This document shows, piece after piece, positions 46,601 through 55,792 of a stretch of 64,000 nucleotides of DNA. A program made the translations under genes and the position numbers. Source of the stretch: Ephydatia muelleri (Eukaryota; Porifera; Demospongiae; Spongillida; Spongillidae). The stretch's first letter is position 1; the number at the start of each line of letters is the position of its first letter. The stretch covers positions 27,920,523 to 27,984,522 of the forward strand of contig JABACO010000001.1 in NCBI GenBank assembly GCA_013339895.1, written 5' to 3'. The notes under the pieces were generated by a model. It ran no database searches. It worked only from the letters and a program-made list of their open reading frames with translations, and was not told the origin of the DNA.

Positions 46601-46838
46601 CCAAGCAGTTGGTGGGCAAACATGCGTGAAGCATTTTATTGCTGTAGTGGACTGGTTACAGAGTCTTGCTGACAGAGATGCATTTGGTCCAGAAATTGAA
46701 GTTTGGCAAAAGTCACATTTACCAGTAGGAATGTATTCGTTTATTCCAGTTGCTCGAATCCGTAATCTAGTTGCTTTTTCAACTCATTCATTGCAATGTC
46801 CTGACCCAGAAGAAGTCATTGTTGCGATTAGGCTATAG
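43671..46838 (+). pseudogene. CACTA transposase (Transposase_21/TNP2-like)
   Basis: Exon 1 (43,671-44,012) has a C2H2-like finger, YCLHCKRWLSYSAYLAHRRR. A 55-bp intron leads to an acidic linker, then from 44,395 a region with MCSHCYKLYPPSFC. The core (44,870-46,340) has LLNVDWFQPFKHSSYSIGIIY, LPRSVRFKLENCIIVGIIPG, GPKEPKGCINTFLGPMVHEL, CDVPASRKVGGYVGHAG, GCTKCIKHF, YSGYDVDQWPPR, LVIDPMHVLFLGIAKH and YSFWCFPFERFNGVFGSF; this order is diagnostic of TNP2-type transposases, with the NVDWFQP and IDPMH aspartates and FERFNG glutamate as candidate catalytic residues. The C-terminal part (46,341-46,838) is in another frame. One stop near 44,818 and a frame change near 46,345 break an otherwise long protein. 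Confidence 0.75.
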
Positions 46839-46849
46839 CAGTTCTAACA

Positions 46850-47525
46850 AGTGTTGATACTGCTGAGTATTCTCAATTTGTTATTCTTTTTATTATTTAT
46901 GTACCAAGTTACTATTTTTCCTCTTGTGTGCATTGATCCTGTTGTGCATAGTGCCTTCAAATATATAATGATAAATGCATGAAGCACATGTTATGACATA
47001 TCACACCAAATAAACATGTACAGGAGTCAGTCACTATGCAAATATGACATCATACACCAAACCTTTAGCTATAGTTTAGGCAGTAAAAATCATTTTCATA
47101 TAAGGTTGTATGGACGTGCTTTGATATATTCCAAACAAGAGGTGCAAGGTGCTTTGTCAAGAAGATCAGGATGCTGGATGTTTTTCCAAACTCTTGAGAT
47201 ACTGGAAGAAAAAAAATAAGTATTAGCCAATAGGGGCCATTTTGTTTTACATACTGAACTAATTCAGTTCACATGCATGCATGGGAATATAAATGTACCA
47301 GGGATGGGTCTTAAGTTTGCATGATATAGCGTGTTATAACTTGGAGGTAACCTCATTGTTTTGATAGAAATGGTTATGACATTGTGTATAACTATGTTAT
47401 CAGATATTACAAGTTGGATAAATGCGTATAACCAAGTTTTCAGTTATGATGTAGTTATAGTAAAAGTTATCCCAAAGTTATGCTAAATTCACATAACTAA
47501 GGATAACCATACTTTTCCTGCAGTG
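46850..47525. other. 3' end of the CACTA element
   Basis: Non-coding, with GTTATAAC-type subterminal words from 47,330. Confidence 0.5.
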
Positions 47526-47686
47526 AGCCCGCCTGCAACTGTGTATGAATTTAATTGCATTTGCAAGGGTTGAGCACTGAAAATTACTGCAACCATATCC
47601 TTCTCCCAACAGCTACTCCTTGTAATGGCACCTTTGGGGGGTCATGAGTTATGCAGACCAATGAATAGAATTTTAGCACAGATGGC

Positions 47687-47692
<6 letters not shown>

Positions 47693-47761
<69 letters not shown>
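47693..47761. repeat. (CA)n tract in the CE intron
   Basis: Same place as the longer CA tract of CE-3. Confidence 0.9.
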
Positions 47762-47763
<2 letters not shown>

Positions 47764-47991
47764 CCACTCCCCCCTTATCTGTGAGGTCATGAATATGTAG
47801 ACTGATCAGTGATGCAACAGATGAAATTGGACCAATAGAATTGTAACACAGCCGGCACACATGTAAAGGTTTTTCATGTATAAAAGCGACTCACCCGCCA
47901 AATAGTGCACTTTGCTTGCTGAGAAAGAAAAAGGTAAAAACTAAATCCTTGCACTTTGTTTCTATACTGTTGATTCAGATGGAAAACTCAG

Positions 47992-48480
47992 ATGGAAAAC
48001 TCGCAATATGAAAGATTTTTTGATCTATTTGAGGAGTTGGAGGACGAAGTACATCCTCCAACTTCTCTTCCATTTACGCAGCCACCGCTGCTAGATACAG
48101 TGTTGTTCCCCTACCATCCGCCGCCAGCAGTAGTAGCAGCGCTGCCCCCACCGCCAGCAGCAGCCGCAGCACTGCCCCCGCCGCCACCAGCAGAAGCAGC
48201 AGCAGAGCTGCCCCCGCCGCCACCAGCAGAGCTGCCCCCACCGCCACCAGCAGAGCTGCCCCCACCTCCAGCAGCAGAAGCAGGAGCACCGCCGCTACCA
48301 GCACCAGCCCCACCACCGGCACCAGCATTGGTACCAGTGCCCCCGGCCCACCACCACTTCGCATGCTCTGCCACCCTGGCCGCTGCCACCACCACCCGCA
48401 TGGCTCCCATGGCCTGAACCAGGCTGCCGCGGCCATAGAAGAGGCAGGGAGAGACAAAGAAGACAAGGACGAACAGTAAA
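47992..48480 (+). CDS. CE proline/alanine-rich exon (CE-1)
   Basis: After TTGATTCAG the frame MENSQYERFFDLFEELEDEV opens and runs into LPPPPPAEAAAELPPPPPAE repeats (48,110-48,290), then APAPPPAPALVPVPPAHHH. The reading frame that CE-3 and CE-4 keep at the end differs, so the C-terminus is uncertain. A 13-bp tandem duplication ATGGAAAACTCAG lies right at the exon start. The low-complexity GC-rich stretch is open in nearly every frame on both strands, so only the N-terminal 45 residues are informative. Function unknown. Confidence 0.45.
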
Positions 48481-48540
48481 TAACATTAGAAACTCCTATA
48501 CATATAATTTCTATTATTACATTTTTTAACCTCCCTCACA

Positions 48541-48913
48541 GGCGTTTGCGGCCATATATTTTGTGGACAAAAAGTATGTAATCCTAAAAATTGAAATGAT
48601 TGCGTAATGCCTATAGCAACGCCCTTGACAACCTGAAGAGCTGAAAACGTGAGCTGGTACAAAAGACAGGATGGCTACAAGCGCCATTTAAAAGCAGATT
48701 ACAAAAGAAGCTACAGTTTCCTCTTTTTGATGCAAGTCATTAGGGCCAGCAATTCTTGCCACGGCAAGTTATGGCTGTTGAAAGCGGGTAACCCTCGACG
48801 TACCTTTCCTTATCGAAGTGTGTTTTCCACGTTCCCAAACGATAGAAAGTTTGAATTCAAGCTAGAAATTAGGTTATGTTCTACTTTTCCCCCCCCAACC
48901 TCCGTAAATGCTA
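48541..48913. other. no gene recognised
   Basis: Sequence between the end of CE-1 similarity and the Merlin terminus; a C run near 48,888. Confidence 0.4.
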
Positions 48914-50044
48914 GGTTATGAATTAACACTTCGTTTACAGTCGCTCCGTCAATTCGGTGAATATAATTAAACATTTATCACATTCCTATACTCATAGGGG
49001 GTATTGTTCGGCAATGTGTTTGACTATATTACAGAATGTAGTTGGCCCTCCGAAACGCCTCCTCCACATGTATTCTTGAAGATAGGTGGTGAATAAATCG
49101 GCGTTTCTACCAGCATGCTCCTCGCGCATCATGCGTTTGCACGCACTCCACAGTCCTTCAATACCTTGGGTATGAGCGCCTGTCTGCGGATCCACAAAGT
49201 GGATTGAATGGTTGACGGTTTGGTGTTGACATGCTGCTGTAGCAGCAAGTTGATTGTAGGCAGCCCACTCGTCTGAATATACAATGCTTCCTGGCCTGAC
49301 GAAATTCTGCACAATTGGTAGTAATGTAGCTGCATCTCTCTGCTGCACTTCTACTAAGAAGCATTCACCAGTTATACGCTCAACACCCCCGAACACCCAG
49401 TGGCCATCAACAGTCCTGCCTCGGTTGTATTTTTGTTTTCCGAATTTGCTTTCATCAATCTCAACTTCCACATTGGGCCCTCCGATTACAGCTGGGTGAT
49501 CTATAAAATATTGGGCACATACGTCGCGTACAAAATTGTACCAGTCCACGGCGGTTGTTCTTGATATTTCTACCTCTACCCTCATCTTGTTTAAAGGGGT
49601 CTTGGTGGACCACAGGTGAAGGATCCTTAAAATCTTCTCGATTTCGAGGTGACTTCCTTCGAAGAAGGTATCTTTCCTCAAAGACACCTCCCTTCTGCAC
49701 CCCTTCCTTGGACACCGCCAGAGCACTCCCTCCTTTCCTGCCTTCTCCCTCTCCACCAGGTTCATTCCTCTTCCACAGGAACACATCAAATTAGATCTTA
49801 GCAACTTCAAACTTTGGCACCAGCGAATAGTGCTCGCTACATCAACTGTCTGGGCACAGAGATCACGATATGAAAGAGGACCAACTAGAGGGGTTGTCTT
49901 CAAATAGAGATGCAGCGAGGCACTAAGCTTCAAATAGAGATTCGTTTAAATGTAGATGAGACATGAGTATAGGAATGTGATAAATGTTTAATTATATTCA
50001 TAGAATTGACGGAGCGACTGTAAACGAAGTGTTAATTCATAACC
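48914..50044 (-). mobile_element. Merlin (IS1016/ISXO2-like) transposon, apparently intact
   Basis: The 82-bp terminal inverted repeats (48,914-48,995; 49,963-50,044) start GGTTATGAATTAACACTTCG and differ at only two positions. They enclose one uninterrupted transposase gene. No 8-9 bp target duplication is seen: the left flank is unrelated DNA while the right flank is the CE-2 coding exon, so one side has been rearranged after insertion or the element joined two sites. Confidence 0.85.
48992..49933 (-). CDS. Merlin transposase (ISXO2-like DDE)
   Basis: A complete 313-residue frame. A zinc ribbon with MCSCGRGMN (C51, C53) and WRCPRKGCRREVSLRKDTFF (C74, C79), an HTH-like helix (ISRTTAVDWYNFVRDVC), then the catalytic core: VEVEIDESKFGKQKYNRG (D160), SIVYSDEWAAYNQL (D221), and NHSIHFVDPQTGAHTQGIEG with E259, followed by LWSACKRMMR and the usual YLQEYMWRRRF tail. 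This is the full ISXO2/IS1595-Merlin domain at normal length. The stop codon lies inside the left TIR. The transposase is expected to cut and paste DNA between the 82-bp TIRs. Nothing in the reading frame argues against activity. Confidence 0.9.
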   Translation of the reverse strand: MKLSASLHLYLKTTPLVGPLSYRDLCAQTVDVASTIRWCQSLKLLRSNLMCSCGRGMNLVEREKAGKEGVLWRCPRKGCRREVSLRKDTFFEGSHLEIEKILRILHLWSTKTPLNKMRVEVEISRTTAVDWYNFVRDVCAQYFIDHPAVIGGPNVEVEIDESKFGKQKYNRGRTVDGHWVFGGVERITGECFLVEVQQRDAATLLPIVQNFVRPGSIVYSDEWAAYNQLAATAACQHQTVNHSIHFVDPQTGAHTQGIEGLWSACKRMMREEHAGRNADLFTTYLQEYMWRRRFGGPTTFCNIVKHIAEQYPL

Positions 50045-50182
50045 AGAGGCCTTCTTCTTTTCAGGGTCGGCCTTGTAGCGCTCTCGGGCTTTAGCCTTGT
50101 TCTCTTGTGATAAAATATCTTCTCGTTTTTGGAGGTATTCCGCTCGTTGCTTACATCTCTTCTTTCGATTACGCGAAGGCAT
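50045..50182 (-). pseudogene. CE basic protein, N-terminal piece (CE-2)
   Basis: MPSRNRKKRCKQRAEYLQKR, then DILSQENKAKARERYKADPE and KKKAS, where the Merlin terminus begins. Confidence 0.7.
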
Positions 50183-50703
50183 TTAAAAAAAAACAACTTC
50201 ACTAACAAAAGTAAGTAATGACTAAACTGCGATAGGAACACCAAATAAATTTAGTGCAGGTTGGAGCATTTATACTGTATAACATTATTAAATACATCAT
50301 TATTTAAAATGAATTCCTATATTATGCTTGCTACTTTTGGTAGATGTGATATGCATCTATATGACCTTAAGGGGCACCGTGCCGGTAAATTCTGAAGAGA
50401 TTGGTACTATTGCCGTTCTTTAAAACCCTTCGTAGCTCGAGTTATACCTTCCTAAGGAAGACGACGACGACCAACAATTTTTTTGGGCATGGGCACGAGA
50501 AACAGGTTCTTTGTTTGTCTAGAAGCGCATAGTTTTATGAAATGAAACTAGCATCAAAACGTAGATCTTGATGTTGTCGTTCGATTGCTGCAAAGAGATA
50601 AGTGATCCGTTTCTCCGTTGTCCCTCCCGACGCGATTTAAAAATTTTAATGACATTCATCATTCCTCAATCAATCCTATACTGAACCTGCTGACGCAGGT
50701 TCA
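50045..50703 (-). mobile_element. composite element CE, copy 2 (inverted, truncated)
   Basis: From the terminal hairpin (50,682-50,703) the minus strand repeats the CE leader (GAGGGACAACGGAGAAACGG, TCTTCAGAATT-like, TTTATTTGGTGTTCCTATCG) to the start of the basic protein, where it is cut by the Merlin end. Confidence 0.75.
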
Positions 50704-51332
50704 GATACAGAACCTACGTTGCAGCCATTACAGGGTGAGCATCTTAAGTATAAGTCTGCCAATGGAGAGGTGGGAGCTCGACTTGATGTTGCTGCACAGA
50801 ATTTCTGGGGAAAAGACCACCAAACTGCCTACTTTGATGTCAGAATATTCAACCCATTTGCTCAATCTTATGCCAATTCCTCCATGTCAAAATGCTATAG
50901 AAAACATGAACTGGATAAGAAGAGGGAATATGAAGAAAGAGTAAGAGAGATTGAGCATGGATCTTTTTCACCCTTGGTATTCTCTACAGCTGGAGGTATG
51001 GGTCCCATAGCAACCACAGTGTACAAGAGAATAGCATCATTAATTGCTGACAAGAGACAAGAACCGTATTCTACCACTCTTTTTTGGTTGCGATGCAAAC
51101 TGAGTTTTTCCTTACTTCGCTCAGCAATCATGTGCCTTCGAGGAACCAGGTCATTTCATTCCCACTCACAACACCATTCTATAGCTTTGGCCTGTGCAGA
51201 GGCAAAGGTCCACTGAAAATTTTTTCAATTGGCCTTGTTTATTTAATTAAATTTTTATTTTGTATCTTTATTTTGTATCCTTTGTGTATTATTGCAAGTA
51301 AACATGAGACACTATAACATTGAAAAAAAAAA
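50704..51332 (+). mobile_element. 5'-truncated LINE-like insertion with A tail
   Basis: Starts directly after the CE-2 hairpin and ends in a 10-12 base A run (51,321-51,332); CE-3 sequence resumes at GTTCTATATAGGA. It carries only the last 160 codons of a reverse-transcriptase-type protein plus a T/A-rich 3' region, as expected for target-primed, 5'-truncated insertion. Confidence 0.55.
50705..51216 (+). pseudogene. reverse-transcriptase protein, C-terminal nuclease-like region
   Basis: EPTLQPLQGEHLKYKSANGE, VGARLDVAAQNFWGKDHQTA, YFDVRIFNPFAQSY, ERVREIEHGSFSPLVFSTAG, GMGPIATTVYKRIASLIADK and LFWLRCKLSFSLLRSAIMCL. The ARLDV....FDVRIFNP pair resembles a PD-(D/E)XK nuclease core (D, then D-x-R). 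This C-terminal module ends many multi-copy retroelement proteins of cnidarians and sponges, distinct from the 12.2- and 31.3-kb family. The frame is open to its stop. Confidence 0.55.
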
Positions 51333-51465
51333 GTTCTATATAGGATATGAAGTTTATTTGGTTTATTGTTGATTAATGAAGTTATTTTACAGCGATCTAG
51401 TACCTGCACGAAATTTATTTGGTGTTCCTAATATCGCAGTTTAATACTTTGGCTAGTGAAGTTAA

Positions 51466-52101
51466 ATGCCTTCGCGTAATCGAAAGAAGCGATATAAGCA
51501 ACGAGCGGAATACCTTCAAAAGCAAGACGATATTTTATCACAAGAAAACAAGGCTAAAGCCCGAACGCGCTACAAGGCCGATCCCGAAAAGAAGGCCTCT
51601 GTACGCGACAGCTACAAGGCCGATCCCGAAAAGAAGAAGGCCTCTGTACGCGACAGCTACAAGGCCGATCCCGAAAAGAAGAAGGCCTCTGTACGCGACA
51701 GCTACAAGGCCGATCCCGAAAAGAAGAAGGCCTCTGTACGCGACAGCTACAACGCAGATATTGAATCTAAGCAATCTGCTAATCGGCAGCGGTATCAAGA
51801 GGACCTCGAGGAGAACCGCGCTGCTAAAAGGCAGCGATATCAAGAGGACCTCGTGCTGCTAAAATGCAGCGATATCAAGAGGACGTCGAGGAGAACCGTG
51901 CTGCTAAAAGGCAGCGATATCAAGAGGACGTCGAGGAGAACCGCGCTGCTAAAAGGCAGAAATACGAGGACAATTCAGCATACCATTAAGGCATCTGAAA
52001 GGAATCGGTATTGGAATGACCCCGCTGTCCGATTGGCTAAACGTGCTGCCGAGAGGAAGCGGTATCGCAGGGGTCACAGAACTACACTATACCACCCAAA
52101 G
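51466..52101 (+). CDS. CE basic repeat protein, exon 1 (CE-3)
   Basis: Starts MPSRNRKKRYKQRAEYLQKQ. Residues about 37-95 hold four tandem copies of KADPEKKKASVRDSY (45-bp units, nearly identical at DNA level), then NADIESKQSANRQRYQED and about five copies of a second 15-residue unit, AKRQRYQEDVEENRA, followed by RYWNDPAVRLAKRAAERKRY. It ends at CCAAAG/GTATGT. One small length change near 51,850 shifts the frame for part of the array. Composition is about half K, R, E, D; long charged helices are expected. I remember such repeats in front of Helitron-type proteins in sponges; this is not demonstrated here. Confidence 0.55.
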
Positions 52102-52399
52102 GTATGTCATGGCATGTTGTATTGCACTAGCATTAAAAAGCTAAAGGAAGATGTGCATGCAACATGTGTACAGCACGCATGTAAGGGATCTGCACAAAAC
52201 CATTCACTTCGCATGTCATGGTGACCCAACTGTTGTGTACAGTAGTCATTTCTCCTTTGTGACCTGTCTATTGAATATTGGGGTGTCATCCTTAATCTGA
52301 TGTACAAAAACCTGCAACTGTGTATGAATTTAATTGCATTTGCTAGGGTTGAGCACTGAAAATTACTGCAACCATATCCTTCTCTACTCCTTGTATGAA
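52102..52399 (+). other. CE intron 1
   Basis: From GTATGTCATGGCATGTTGTA to the TCCTTCTC tract. In CE-1 the CACTA element and in CE-4 the RING-transposase element sit at different points of this same intron. Confidence 0.5.
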
Positions 52400-53028
52400 C
52401 CCAAATCTCATGCACTAATGGAGTATAATGGTGGTCTTGAAAAAGCTATTCGTAGGGATAGTCAGCTTCTAAGTGAAGGCCTTTTGTAAGTCTCATCCAT
52501 TGCTAGCTCAAAAGGTTGTTACAAGATCTGCCCATGCAGCAGTAAGTAAAATTGGTGCAGATGCATTGGTTTCTAAAGCACTGAGTGTATGAAGAGCAAA
52601 AGCAGGGTCATTGCTAAAAACTATCCGGGAAGTTAGTGCATTGAAATTAGATATTTTTAGTTGGGCATGGGTATCGTACTGCTGGCTCTGAACCTTACTT
52701 TTTTATTAATTCGTACACTTACACAAAGCAACTTGGGGCCATTCCAGTAGACCTGAATGGTAGGTGTGTAGTGGCAGAGGAGATAGGGGACAGAGATAAG
52801 GACCATGCACCCCTTGAAATGGAAATGTACAAATGAGTGTCAGCAAGCTCACTAGTGAAGAAGTAGCATTAGTGTTGAGGACAAAGTCACTTTTTCAAAT
52901 GTCCATTCATCATTGGAGGAGAGGTCTTTCCCATGTAAACATTGTAAACACCTTTTAATTTGGAGCATGAACGAATTTTCAGCACAATGTCACCTTTGGG
53001 GGCTCATGAGTTTATGCATACCAATCAG
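52400..53028 (+). pseudogene. CE exon 2 (KWKCTNEC protein region, CE-3)
   Basis: In several frames: KSHALMEYNGGLEKAI, SHPLLAQKVVTRSAH (near 52,495), SKALSV, LKTIREVSALKLDIF, GHGYRTAGSEPYFF-like text, IPVDLNGRCVVAEEIGDRDK (near 52,750), DHAPLKWKCTNEC (near 52,805), ALVLRTKSLFQMSIHHWRRG and CHLWGLMS, ending CAATCAG/GTGAAT. The region is broken by several stops and shifts in this copy; CE-4 keeps the first third (59,797-59,980) open. Confidence 0.5.
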
Positions 53029-53071
53029 GTGAATAGATAAAATTGGACCAATAGAATTTAGCACAGCTGGC

Positions 53072-53266
<195 letters not shown>

Positions 53267-53342
53267 CCACTCCCCCTTATTTGTGAAGTCATAGACCAAT
53301 TGGTGATGTTAACAACTAAATCCTTGCACTTTGTTTTAATAC

Positions 53343-53696
53343 TCTCTGTCAGATGCAGAGCTGCCCCCCTACTGTCCACCGCCAGCAGCAGCAGAGCTGC
53401 CCCCACCGCCACCAGCAGCAGCAACACAGCTGCCCCACTGCCAGCAGCAGAAGCAGCAGTTGCAGCATTGCCCCCGCTGCTGCCAGCAGAAGCAGCAGGA
53501 GCACCGCTACTTGCACCAGCCCCACCACCGGCACCAGTACTGGCACCAGTGCCCCCACCACCACTTCGCCTGCTGCCACCCTGGCCGCTGCCACCACCAC
53601 CTGCATGGCTCTCATGGCCTGAACCAGGCTGCCGAGGTCAGAGACGAGGCTGGAGGAGAGGAAGAGGACAAGGCAGGGGAACCGTATAGTACATAA
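53343..53696 (+). CDS. CE proline/alanine-rich exon (CE-3)
   Basis: Opens after CTCTGTCAG. One frame gives PLLPAEAAGAPLLAPAPPPA, PVPPPPLRLLPPWPLPPPPA and WLSWPEPGCRGQRRGWRRGR. The distinctive MENSQYERFF start of CE-1 is missing. Low complexity makes the correct frame uncertain. Confidence 0.4.
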   Translation, partial: SLSDAELPPYCPPPAAAELPPPPPAAATQLPHCQQQKQQLQHCPRCCQQKQQEHRYLHQPHHRHQYWHQCPHHHFACCHPGRCHHHLHGSHGLNQAAEVRDEAGGEEEDKAGEPYST

Positions 53697-53820
53697 AAAA
53701 CTCATATACTTATAATTTCAATTATTAAATTTTTTAACCTCCCTCCCTTCGAAAATTAAAATGAATTTGTAACAATGATATAAAGACGCGCTACTATGAC
53801 AGAGGAAAAAACTGATGAAA

Positions 53821-54114
53821 CAAGTAAATTAAAACATTCTCTAACGAGAAAGTTGTTGGTATATAGGATTGACCAATGGTGGTGTAAAAAGCACGGAAAC
53901 AAGAGTGACAGAAATTTGACTGGAAAATTGAAATAGGCCTATATTTAGCACACTAACGTTATAACAGTACATGCCTGAGTAATGGGCTAAATATAGGCCT
54001 ATTTCAATTTTCCAGTCAAATTTCTGTCACTCTTGTTTCCGTGCTTTTTACACCACCATTGGTCAATCCTATATACCAACAACTTTCTCGTTAGAGAATT
54101 TTTTTATTTACTTG
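53821..54114. mobile_element. fold-back element FB, copy B
   Basis: 294 bp with arms of about 120 bp that are almost perfect complements: CAAGTAAAT, TCTCTAACGAGAAAGTTGTT, GATTGACCAATGGTGGTGTA and GTGACAGAAATTTGACTGGA mirrored on the right, around a 48-bp loop (TTTAGCACACTAACGTTATA). It joins the end of CE-3 to the leader of CE-4. Confidence 0.85.
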
Positions 54115-54651
54115 TAGGATTGATTGAGGATTGATGAAATCATTAAAAAAAACTTCACTCGCGTCTGGAGGGACAACGGAGAAACGAATCGCATATCTCT
54201 TTGTCGCGATGTAACGAGAACTCAAAGATCTACAGTTCTACGTTTGTTCCGTGTCATAAAACGATGTGCTTTCAGAGAAACACACGAATTCCTTTTTCTC
54301 GTGCCCAGTCCCAAAATCATTCTTGGTCGTCTTCTTCTTCTTCTTCTTCCTTAGGAAGGTATAACTCGTGCTACAAACGGTTTTGAAGAACGGCAATAGC
54401 ACCAATATCTTCGGAATTCACCTGCACGGTGCCCCTTAAGGTCATATAGACACCTAGAAAGAAACTACAGCACCTCATGCGGTAGCAAGTTCTATATAGG
54501 AATTGGTATGAAGTTATTGCAGAAGTTTGTTTGGTTTATTATTGTTTAATGAAGTTATTACTACAACTTGCAGTATAAATACTCCAAGCTGCACGCAATT
54601 TATTTGGTGTTCCTATCGCAGTTTAATCGATACTTTGGCTAGTGAAGTTAA

Positions 54652-55121
54652 ATGCCTTAGCGTAATCGAAAGAAGAGATCTAAGCAACGAGCGGAATGCC
54701 TTCAAAAGCAAGACGATATTTTATCACAGGAAAACAAGGCTAAATCCCCGAGCGCGCTACAAGGCCGATCCCGAAAAGAAGAAGGCCTCTGTACGCGACA
54801 GCTACAAGGCCGATCCCGAAAAGAAGAAGGCCTCTGTACGCGACAGCTACAACGCAGATATTGAATCTAAGCAATCTGCTAAAAGACAGCGATATCAAGA
54901 GGACCTCGAGGAGAACCGTGCTGCTAAAAGGCAGCGATATCAAGAGGACGTCGAGGAGAACCGCGCTGTTAAAAGGCAGAAAGACGAGGACCATTCAGCT
55001 GCCATTAAAAGGCATCTGAAAGGAATTGGTATTGGAATGACCCCGCTGTCCGATTGGCTAAACGTGCTGCCGAGAGGAAGCGGTATCGCAGGGGTCACCG
55101 AACTACCACTACCACCCAAAG
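54652..55121 (+). pseudogene. CE basic repeat protein, exon 1 (CE-4)
   Basis: Starts MPSA/RNRKK-like (one substitution puts a stop early), then two copies of KADPEKKKASVRDSY and three of AKRQRYQEDVEENRA, and VRLAKRAAERKRYRRGHRTT to the donor CCAAAG/GTATGT. The lower repeat number than CE-3 shows that the 45-bp units expand and contract. Confidence 0.6.
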
Positions 55122-55348
55122 GTATGTCATGGCATGTTGTATTGCACTAGCATTAAAAAGCTATAGGAAGATGTGCATGCAACATGTGTACATCACGCAT
55201 GTAAGGGATCTGCACAAAACCATTCACTTCACATGTAAAGCATGCATGGTGACCCGACTGTTGTGTACAGTCCTTTGTGACCTGTCTACACGGCTGTTTG
55301 CTCTCATTGAAATCGTGGAAATTAGGCCCTACGCCCAGAAATTTTGAA

Positions 55349-55453
55349 ATGAGCGTGAGTGGCCTTGACAACATCCAGGCAACCGATGACCTGTGTAATT
55401 CGCTGTACAACGAAGTACTTAAAAGGAATAAACACATCAATGCTCTAATATGA
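55349..55453 (+). CDS. possible small ORF at the left end of the RING-transposase element
   Basis: MSVSGLDNIQATDDLCNSLY continues for 34 residues to a stop, convergent with the main gene. A further frame (KSRAPSVLLRGCCHLKAATF) follows. No family recognised; may be chance. Confidence 0.15.
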   Translation: MSVSGLDNIQATDDLCNSLYNEVLKRNKHINALI

Positions 55454-55792
55454 TTAATATGATTTGGGACACCTCTGAACTTTATGCAAAAGTTTAAATC
55501 ACGTGCTCCTAGTGTGTTACTACGTGGCTGCTGCCACTTGAAAGCAGCCACCTTCGATGAGATATTGGGGGCCTACCGAGAAAAAATCGTTAGCATACGT
55601 TTTTGGAACGTAGAATGGCAGAAATAAACCTTTCGTGGTAAGGTTGACAGATTGTTCTACCATTTTTTGCCTAGAGCTAAGCTTAGCGCATTTTCTGAAG
55701 TGGTTTTTAAGTTGTGGCAAATCGGCCATTTTGATTCAAGATAATGTGGTCGCGTATGATGGTGGATTAGTACAAACGATGGCTTTAGTAGT

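Larger units (their letters stand above)
41565..47525. mobile_element. two-gene EnSpm/CACTA transposon
   Basis: Begins CACTGCGAG and ends CTGCAGTG. AGC flanks both sides (41,562-41,564; 47,526-47,528), the 3-bp duplication of the superfamily. CE-4 shows the empty site (GGCAGCCCGCCTGCAACTG). Subterminal regions contain many GTTATA(A/G)C words in both orientations (41,580-41,800; 47,330-47,510), likely transposase-binding sites. Two genes diverge from about 43,560-43,670. Confidence 0.85.
35496..48540 (+). mobile_element. composite element CE, copy 1, with two nested transposons
   Basis: Begins with a 22-bp perfect hairpin (TGAACCTGC, four bases, GCAGGTTCA at 35,496-35,517), also present at the same place in CE-2. 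Then come about 750 bp of leader, a basic protein exon (36,283 on), intron sequence, a CA tract and a proline/alanine-rich exon ending near 48,480; similarity to CE-3 and CE-4 stops near 48,540. Net CE sequence is about 2.4 kb; the rest is element X, the CACTA element and a fold-back. The exon with KWKCTNEC seen in CE-3 is deleted. The protein recalls N-terminal regions of Helitron proteins from memory, but no Rep or helicase motif is in the window. Confidence 0.55.

Noticed and set aside
48074-48486. Long antisense glycine/alanine/leucine frames over the proline-rich exon
   Set aside because: GC-rich low-complexity DNA stays open in all frames; the EDEVHPPT start is shared between copies only on the plus strand.
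48914-50044. Target-site duplication for the Merlin element
   Set aside because: The nine bases on each side (TAAATGCTA and AGAGGCCTT) do not match in any register.
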